Assembly (NCBI RefSeq): GCF_032050975.1
Contig: NZ_CP116967.1
Span: forward strand, 1,299,001 to 1,363,000
Length of the DNA: 64,000 nucleotides
Source of the DNA: Candidatus Nitrospira allomarina
GTDB lineage: Bacteria; Nitrospirota; Nitrospiria; Nitrospirales; UBA8639
Reading direction: 5' to 3'
In this document: in pieces, positions 58,767 through 64,000 of the stretch
Layout: each line of letters opens with the position of its first letter
How positions within the stretch are numbered: position 1 is the first letter of the stretch
Notes under the pieces: generated by a model
Database searches by the model: none
What the model saw: the letters and a program-made list of their open reading frames with translations, nothing else
Told to the model about the DNA's origin: nothing
Program-made: the position numbers and the translations under genes

Positions 58767-60201
58767 CTAAGAAGGCCTTTTGACCAACAACAATTTAGGC
58801 TCGGTCAGTTCCTGAATAGCATACCGCACCCCTTCTCGCCCTAATCCTGACTGTTTGATTCCTCCATAAGGCATGTGATCGGCCCGAAAAGTCGGAATTT
58901 CATTCACCAGAAGGGCGCCCACTTCTAACCGTGAGTATGCCCGATACATGGTGTCGATGTTGCTGGTGAAAATCCCTGTTTGGAGCCCGAAATCAGAATC
59001 ATTATGGAGGGCAAACGCTTCTTCAAGGTCTGCATAGTGGGTGACGGTTACCACCGGCCCGAAAATTTCTTCACAACAGACTTTCATATTGTTGTTGACG
59101 TGGGTCAGGACGGTAGGCTCGATGAATGAATCTTTTCGTGTCCCGCCAGTCATGACTCTTGCCCCATGCGAAACGGCTTCTTGGATCCACGTCTCGACCC
59201 GGCGGGCGGCTTGTTCGTTAATGAGGGGACCGACGACGGTGTTTTCGAGGGAAGGATCGCCCATTGGCAATGATCGGACTCGCTCCACAAAGGTCTTGAG
59301 GAAGTCGTCGTAACGCGATTCATGGACAAAGATTCGTTGCACAGAGATGCAGGTTTGTCCGGCATACCCGTACCCTCCGGCTACGCAACGGTCTATGGCC
59401 ACATCAAGATTGGCATCCGGTTCTATGATGACCCCGGCATTTCCTCCGAGTTCGAGCAGAACCCGTTTGTATCCGGCCTTTCCTTTCAGCATCCACCCAA
59501 TCGTCATAGAGCCGGTAAAGCTCAAGGCTTGGAAATTGGGATGAATCACCATCTGTTCTGCCAGGGTATTGGAACAGGGGATGATCGTCAGCATTTCCGG
59601 AGGCAATTCTGTCGTCAAAAACACTTCACCCAACATGAGCGAAGTTAGCGGGGTTTGGGGGGCTGGTTTCAATACCATCGGGTTTCCCGCTGCCAGGCAA
59701 GGGGCCACTTTGTGGGCCACCAAGTTAAGGGGAAAATTAAACGGGGTAATGCCAAGAACCGTCCCGATCGGAAAGCGTTGGACAGATCCCGAGTACGCCT
59801 CTCCTCCTGGGGTGAGATCCATCGGAATGATTTCTCCAGGGATGCGGGTGCTTTCCTCTGCGGCCAAGCGAAAGGTCTGAATGGCCCGATCGACTTCACG
59901 GCGTGCATCGGTAATCGGTTTCCCGGCCTCCTGACAAATTGTGGCCGCAAACATTTCCCGTCTGGTGGAAAGGCCTGTGGCGATATGCAGGAGCGCCTTT
60001 GCTCTGGCATGTGCCGGTATCCCGGCACATTTCGGCCGAGACCCGTTTGGCAGAGTTGGTGACCTGGTGGATATGCTCAGGCTCGGCCTGGCAGACCATG
60101 GCTACCACGTCATTGGAATAGGGGTTGCGTACCGGCTCCGCAGAGGAAGTCTGGACCCATTGGCCGCCTATAAGGATTGGCTTTGCCGTGGCCACAGTCA
60201 T
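58767..60201 (-). pseudogene. Aldehyde dehydrogenase gene with a single-base frameshift
   Basis: Two leftward frames make one ~477-residue ALDH. The first (from ATG 60201) gives ILIGGQWVQTSSAEPVRNPY through TNSAKRVSAEMC. The second gives IPAHARAKALLHIATGLSTR, MFAATICQEAGKPITDARRE, ITPFNFPLNLVAHKVAPCLA, ELGGNAGVIIE and catalytic Cys in YAGQTCISVQRIFVHES, ending near LEVGALLVNEIP and YGGIKQSGLGREGVRYAIQE. They join if one base is removed from the CCC at 60021-60023 (the codon after Cys-Arg then becomes Ile). All catalytic residues survive, so it may be a sequencing error, a programmed shift, or a fresh pseudogene. The substrate aldehyde is not identifiable. Confidence 0.85.
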
Positions 60202-60233
60202 GAAAAGGTGAAAACCTCGTGAAATGGAGGTGG

Positions 60234-60494
60234 TTAGATTGATGAAGCTGGCTGGTCGGAACCGGGATGGGATGAAGAAGGCAACCGTTCAGCTTTCTGA
60301 ATAAGATTCTCCGTTCCCCATTCCCTGATTGCATCCAAACTAAACGGTTCGAATGCGGCGATGGCTCCACAGCTCGGACACCCGTCGACCGGCATCTTGG
60401 CTTTGAATACCTCATCAAAACAGGTTAAGCACACAAACAAATCAGGTTCACCTTGCGCGCATTCAACAGGCCAAAAAGATTGGGATTCCGTCAT
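60234..60494 (-). CDS. Small zinc-ribbon protein
   Basis: 86 residues. Two Cys pairs, FVCLTCFDEV and DGCPSCGAIAAFE, about 20 residues apart, give a single zinc ribbon; the rest is acidic and unstructured-looking with a Ser/Pro tail. It ends 33 bases before the aldehyde dehydrogenase start and could be cotranscribed. Zinc-ribbon proteins of this size are usually of unknown function. I see no partner that would define it. Confidence 0.6.
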   Translation of the reverse strand: MTESQSFWPVECAQGEPDLFVCLTCFDEVFKAKMPVDGCPSCGAIAAFEPFSLDAIREWGTENLIQKAERLPSSSHPGSDQPASSI

Positions 60495-60611
60495 GACTCA
60501 AAACCATTCTGTGGGTAAAAACATGAATTTTAGGATTGCCTGTGCAAATGTACACCTAATCACGCTGTCAGATCAATGAGGAATTGTGTAGAGAGGGAAT
60601 GCATGGAGGAT

Positions 60612-61313
60612 TCATGCTCCTTCGATGTGAGTAGAGGACAGGACTGGCAAAGACAGTGAAGAAGTCGAGCCTCCATGCAGCTTGAGCAATTTATCAATTT
60701 CTTCCTTGAACGTCTCATAGGGAAAGGCGCCGGGAATTAAAATAAGATGAGGATCTTCTGGCAGGGTTGTCGGAAAGAGAACGAAAGCCGGCGTGCCCCG
60801 AATTCCCAGGGAACCCGCATCCTGTAAATCTTTCTCAATATCTTTCATGTAGCGATGGGAAGCCAAGCATTCTGAAAATTGTTCTCCGTTGAGATTGAGT
60901 TCCTTGGCATATTGTTTGAGATGATCCGGAGACAACTGGCCTTCACTGTTAAAGAGCCGATCATGCATAGGCCAGTAGGCGTTTTGCTCTCCTGCGCATC
61001 GAGCGGCATCAGCTGCTCGAAGTGGACTGCCCATGCCTCTCGGGAAATCCCGATAGACAAAACGCACTTTTCCGGTCTCTATGTACTCCGAAAGCAATTT
61101 AGGAAAGGTCTCATGAAAAAACTTTTCGCAAAAGCCACAGGTGAAATCCGAGTATTCCAACAGGGTGATGGGAGCCTTGGGATTCCCTCGCACTACATCA
61201 TCATCCTGAATCAAAAAGTCAGGAGTTTTCCCGTGAATCGTGGGACTCATCAGCAGCGTGCCAAGAAGGATGGCGGGCAAAACGGTCGATTTGAGGGTTT
61301 GGGCAATGTTCAT
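60612..61313 (-). CDS. DsbA-family thioredoxin-fold protein, exported
   Basis: 233 residues from ATG 61313 (GGAG 5 bases before); a longer frame to 61445 overlaps the next gene and is unlikely. A signal peptide (LKSTVLPAILLGTLLMSPTI) ends near HGK. The thioredoxin-like domain has the CGFC redox motif in YSDFTCGFCEKFFHETFPKL and the cis-Pro loop LGIRGTPAFVLF. The layout matches DsbA/BdbD-type thiol oxidoreductases that make disulfides in the periplasm. Its neighbour, a c-type cytochrome, cupredoxin or other exported protein, could be the client, but none is defined. Confidence 0.88.
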   Translation of the reverse strand: MNIAQTLKSTVLPAILLGTLLMSPTIHGKTPDFLIQDDDVVRGNPKAPITLLEYSDFTCGFCEKFFHETFPKLLSEYIETGKVRFVYRDFPRGMGSPLRAADAARCAGEQNAYWPMHDRLFNSEGQLSPDHLKQYAKELNLNGEQFSECLASHRYMKDIEKDLQDAGSLGIRGTPAFVLFPTTLPEDPHLILIPGAFPYETFKEEIDKLLKLHGGSTSSLSLPVLSSTHIEGA

Positions 61314-61396
61314 CATCACTCCATGGCTATGGGCTATTGTTACATTCCTGGCGGACCGTGTCGAGAGAAGAGGTTGATCGTGCCAAGGGGTTGAAT

Positions 61397-62494
61397 TTAA
61401 CGGCGACGGGCTTTTTCCAGGAGCCCCATCATGAGAAGTGGCCAAACCACTGTGGCATCACTCAACACTTCAGCAAACATTCCTCCCTCTTTTCGAGGCA
61501 CAAATTTTCCCCATGATACACCCTCCTCATACGTGCATCCGCTGAGACCACCCCAGTAGTCAGGCTCCGGGCAGATGCGGACACCGTACTGATACCGCGG
61601 AGGGGTTAATTGGGTACCCATCCGGAGGTTGAGAATATCGATATATGGTGGCGTTTGTTGTGCCCAATTACGGGGAACTCCGCCTCCGATGGTGAAAATC
61701 CCCAACCGTTTGGCAGACAGCAGTTTTTCGGTATAACTATTGAGATCTAAGAACGGATTAAATGACGGACGAGATTGCTGCAAGATCTGCCAGGTTTCCT
61801 GATCGGAGAGATCGGGGGATTGAGGTGTGGCTTGAGATTGTCGCCTCTCCTTCATGGCCCAAATGGAGACATCCAGCCCCATTTCAGAATCGGTAAATGC
61901 AGGAATATAGACCGGGACACCCTTTTCATAGGCACTTTTCAATATCCCGGGTCCTTCGTAATGGTCGTGGAGGGTTTTCCCGATTTCGCGAGTCAGAATT
62001 TCCGAGGAGATGGGTGTGTCGGGAGTCATGCGCTTTAAGGTTTGGCTGACGACCCGTTCGACGTGGTTGAGATTGGATTCCATCTCCAGCGTATCGTAGA
62101 CGCGGTTATAGCCCTTTTCATACAGTTCGGTATCCGTCATGGATGGGTGATATTTATAGTGTGTTTTGCCTACGGCTTCACTCAAGCCATGGGCAATTAA
62201 AGCCCCCGTGGATACCACGGCCTGCACCATATTTCGGTCGATCATGCTGCAGATAATCTTTCCCATTTTCGCGATGGTCATGGCCCCAGACAAGGTTAAG
62301 ATCACGGTACAATCGGGATCCTCGACCATTTTGTCCAAAATCTCAAAGGCATCGCCCAGACGTCGCCCCCCAAAGGCGGTCTTTTTCATGGCTGAGAGCA
62401 GGTCGGAAAAAGATTCAATCGTCTCCGGATCCAGAGCCTCCAGGGCTTCCAGGCCGTCGCTTTCGCCATCGTGAAAAGTTCTCGTAGTCATCAC
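61397..62494 (-). CDS. Deoxyhypusine-synthase-like protein
   Basis: 365 residues, start with AAGGA 6 bases upstream. NAD site LTLSGAMTIAKMGKIICSMI, GAGL-like GPGILKSAYEKGVPVYIPAF, SDMGLD-like DSEMGLDVSIWAM, GGGVPRNWAQQ, and the active-site Lys330 in EGVSWGKF are kept. Eukaryotic and archaeal enzymes move aminobutyl from spermidine to the eIF5A lysine; bacteria have no eIF5A. Bacterial members are thought to make homospermidine or similar polyamines, or to act on another acceptor. The pyruvoyl arginine decarboxylase gene on the same strand supports a polyamine role. The exact product is not known. Confidence 0.9.
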   Translation of the reverse strand: MMTTRTFHDGESDGLEALEALDPETIESFSDLLSAMKKTAFGGRRLGDAFEILDKMVEDPDCTVILTLSGAMTIAKMGKIICSMIDRNMVQAVVSTGALIAHGLSEAVGKTHYKYHPSMTDTELYEKGYNRVYDTLEMESNLNHVERVVSQTLKRMTPDTPISSEILTREIGKTLHDHYEGPGILKSAYEKGVPVYIPAFTDSEMGLDVSIWAMKERRQSQATPQSPDLSDQETWQILQQSRPSFNPFLDLNSYTEKLLSAKRLGIFTIGGGVPRNWAQQTPPYIDILNLRMGTQLTPPRYQYGVRICPEPDYWGGLSGCTYEEGVSWGKFVPRKEGGMFAEVLSDATVVWPLLMMGLLEKARRR

Positions 62495-62609
62495 AGATCC
62501 TTACGGCATAGATGAAAGAAATAACCAGACGGGAGTACGAAGAGTCTGATTCTAGCGGGAGCGGGTGCGAACAATCAGGAAGGGGCGAACATCAGCTCCT
62601 AATAGCGAT

Positions 62610-62687
62610 TGGTGATCCCAACGGGATTTGAACCCGTGTCTGCACCTTGAGAGGGTGCCGTCCTAGACCAGGCTAGACGATGGGACC
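62610..62687 (-). tRNA. tRNA-Glu (CTC anticodon), CCA encoded
   Basis: Reading leftwards: acceptor GGTCCCA pairs with TGGGATC (one G-T), then A73 and an encoded CCA. The anticodon loop CTCTCAA (anticodon CTC) sits between GCACC and GGTGC, and the T arm reads ACGGG-TTCAAAT-CCCGT. All arms close properly. It lies upstream of the deoxyhypusine-synthase-like gene. Confidence 0.95.
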
Positions 62688-62866
62688 AGTCTGTGTCTGT
62701 TTTAATTGAAAGTCGTACTCTCTGCCCATACCAGGCATGTCAGAAATGTACCATTAGGGACTTGTGGCATGCAACGAAAAAAGGGCAGATGTCAGGGATC
62801 ACGGACGTACAATCACCTGTGTTGACAAGGGAGGAAAGTTGCGACCACAAAAATAAGGATTTTGAA

Positions 62867-63271
62867 TCAGATATCAGAGGACGGAGAGTGCGCGGAATGG
62901 ATAGTTAACGAACCCCGCATAAAGGGGTGGAGTCCACAATGGTAAGGGTACTGCCCGGGGGCTAAGCGGGTTAAGACAAACTGTTGATCGGGACGAATGA
63001 CGCCTGAGTCAAATGAGCACTGGGACCGGGACTGACAGTCGTCTGCCACGATCGAATGGGCTTCTCGAGTTTGATTTTTCCACGTGAGGGCGGTATCCAG
63101 GCGGATCGTCAGGTGGGTCGGAGAAAAAAATGGCGGTTCAGCCTGGATGGCAATCTGCGGAGAAGAAGCCCACAGAATTGGTTGCGTGGAAACCGGGAAT
63201 AGGAGAAAAACCGTAAAGCAGAGCAATTGGCTTAGTTGAAGGAATGTCCCGAATGAACACGGTGGCGTCAT
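62867..63271 (-). CDS. Cupredoxin (plastocyanin-like), exported
   Basis: 134 residues. A hydrophobic signal region (LSQLLCFTVFLLFPVSTQPI) ends near WASS. The mature ~100 residues are a beta barrel with type-1 copper ligands: His in REAHSIVADD and Cys, His, Met in YHCGLHPFMRGSL at the usual end loop. A second Cys pair (DDCQSRSQC) may form a disulfide. It would carry electrons in the periplasm. It precedes the HtrA gene's end by 60 bases on the same strand. Confidence 0.9.
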   Translation of the reverse strand: MTPPCSFGTFLQLSQLLCFTVFLLFPVSTQPILWASSPQIAIQAEPPFFSPTHLTIRLDTALTWKNQTREAHSIVADDCQSRSQCSFDSGVIRPDQQFVLTRLAPGQYPYHCGLHPFMRGSLTIHSAHSPSSDI

Positions 63272-63331
63272 GGATGTTCGGCTCTCAGGGTGTCAGGTCT
63301 GGCCAGGGAGAGGCTCTGGTTCTTCCAGTCG

Positions 63332-64000
63332 CTAGGGTTTGATGGTCAGAAAAATGGCGCCCTTTCCGCGCTGCAAGAGCACTAAGACCGAGTCTCCAGC
63401 TTCCAATCGCTTCACAAGCTGTTCGAAATCCTTCACGGATCCAATGGGAGAGCGATTCAATTCCAGTATTACATCACCCGGTTGAACGCCAGCCCGTTCA
63501 GCCGGAGAGTTTGGTGAGATTTGAGTCACGACCACCCCCTGGCCATCTCGTGTTTGTCCCGGTTGGACGGGTTCTACTGAAAGCCCGGAGAGAGCGTGGT
63601 TCCCTGAGACTGAACTAGGAGCCATTTCTGTCAAGGCAGCAGTATCTTTAGGCATTTCAGTGATGGAAACCGAAAGATTGACAATTTTGCCGTTTCGCCA
63701 CACCACAAGAGGGATGGCACTTTTCGGTGTCGTTTCGGCCACCAGCGTGCGCAAATGGTTCGGATCCTTCACGGTGACGCCATTATAGGTGCGGATAATA
63801 TCACCTCGTTTCAATCCGGCCTGCCCCGCCGGGCTTTCGCTAAAAACATCTCCCACTAACGCGCCCTGGGTATCAGGTACCTCGAATTGAGTCGCGAGAT
63901 CCGGCGACAATTCTTGGATAGACACGCCCAGCCACCCACGAATGACTTTTCCATGCCCAATCAGACTTTGCATCACGCTTTTGACCATTTGGCTGGGGAT
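63332..64000 (-). CDS. HtrA/DegP-like serine protease, C-terminal PDZ part (cut by window edge)
   Basis: The frame is open to the right edge, so the protease domain lies outside the window. The seen part starts at the family joint IPSQMVKSVMQSL followed by GHGKVIRGWLGVSIQ, then two PDZ domains: the first around GALVGDVFSESPAGQAGLKR, the second around VVVTQISPNSPAERAGVQPG, each with the carboxylate loop. The full protein is expected to be ~470-500 residues and periplasmic, degrading or refolding damaged proteins. The catalytic triad cannot be checked. Confidence 0.9.
   Translation of the reverse strand: MPSQMVKSVMQSLIGHGKVIRGWLGVSIQELSPDLATQFEVPDTQGALVGDVFSESPAGQAGLKRGDIIRTYNGVTVKDPNHLRTLVAETTPKSAIPLVVWRNGKIVNLSVSITEMPKDTAALTEMAPSSVSGNHALSGLSVEPVQPGQTRDGQGVVVTQISPNSPAERAGVQPGDVILELNRSPIGSVKDFEQLVKRLEAGDSVLVLLQRGKGAIFLTIKP

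Overview
The window looks like a chromosomal segment of an autotrophic, Gram-negative, Nitrospira-like bacterium (phylum Nitrospirota). This rests on the gene content: a DabA-type inorganic-carbon protein beside Mrp/complex-I-like subunits, an AlgE-like porin, a di-heme oxidoreductase, a pyruvoyl arginine decarboxylase near a deoxyhypusine-synthase-like gene, and several conserved but unnamed proteins. No rRNA or nitrite oxidoreductase gene is present, so the genus is an inference.

Layout. 1-3.3 kb: end of an outer-membrane porin, then a SulP anion transporter behind a good sigma-54 promoter motif, followed by a decayed nhaB copy. 3.7-7.0 kb: a CHASE3/HAMP/PAS histidine kinase and its sigma-54-activating response regulator. 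7.0-14.5 kb: REP-like hairpins, a 30-codon membrane peptide, a PriA homologue that has lost its helicase motifs, a beta-helix protein, a di-heme cytochrome c oxidoreductase and a DUF6573-like protein. 14.6-26.7 kb: the centrepiece, mpsC (DUF2294), dabA (DUF2309), mrpE-F-G, a free-standing MrpA C-terminal domain, mrpB-C-D, a NuoL-like subunit with a four-fold 27-residue repeat tail, and a NuoM-like subunit. 27-32 kb: an OmpA-like lipoprotein and an intact nhaB/SulP pair. 32-37.5 kb: an orphan GAF sensor and two HD-GYP proteins. 38-51.4 kb: an MSHA-like type IV pilus operon. 51.7-57.5 kb: glutaredoxin/BolA and housekeeping genes. 57.9-62.7 kb: polyamine-related genes, a frameshifted aldehyde dehydrogenase, a DsbA-like protein and tRNA-Glu. 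The window ends in a cupredoxin and an HtrA protease cut by the edge.

How the genes may work together. The first half reads as an inorganic-carbon and sodium island. DabA holds the metal-site residues of the CO2-hydrating subunit, and the Mrp/NuoL/NuoM-like subunits would couple it to ion flow. The SulP proteins could import bicarbonate or another anion with sodium, and NhaB would recycle the sodium. The two SulP-nhaB pairs share gene order, and one nhaB is now a pseudogene. The second half reads as surface behaviour: an assembled pilus machine next to two c-di-GMP phosphodiesterase-type proteins.

The parts most worth a second look are the DabA-Mrp-NuoL/M assembly and its repeat tail, the paired hairpins bracketing dabA, the nhaB and ammonium-transporter remnants, the non-helicase PriA and the frameshifted aldehyde dehydrogenase.
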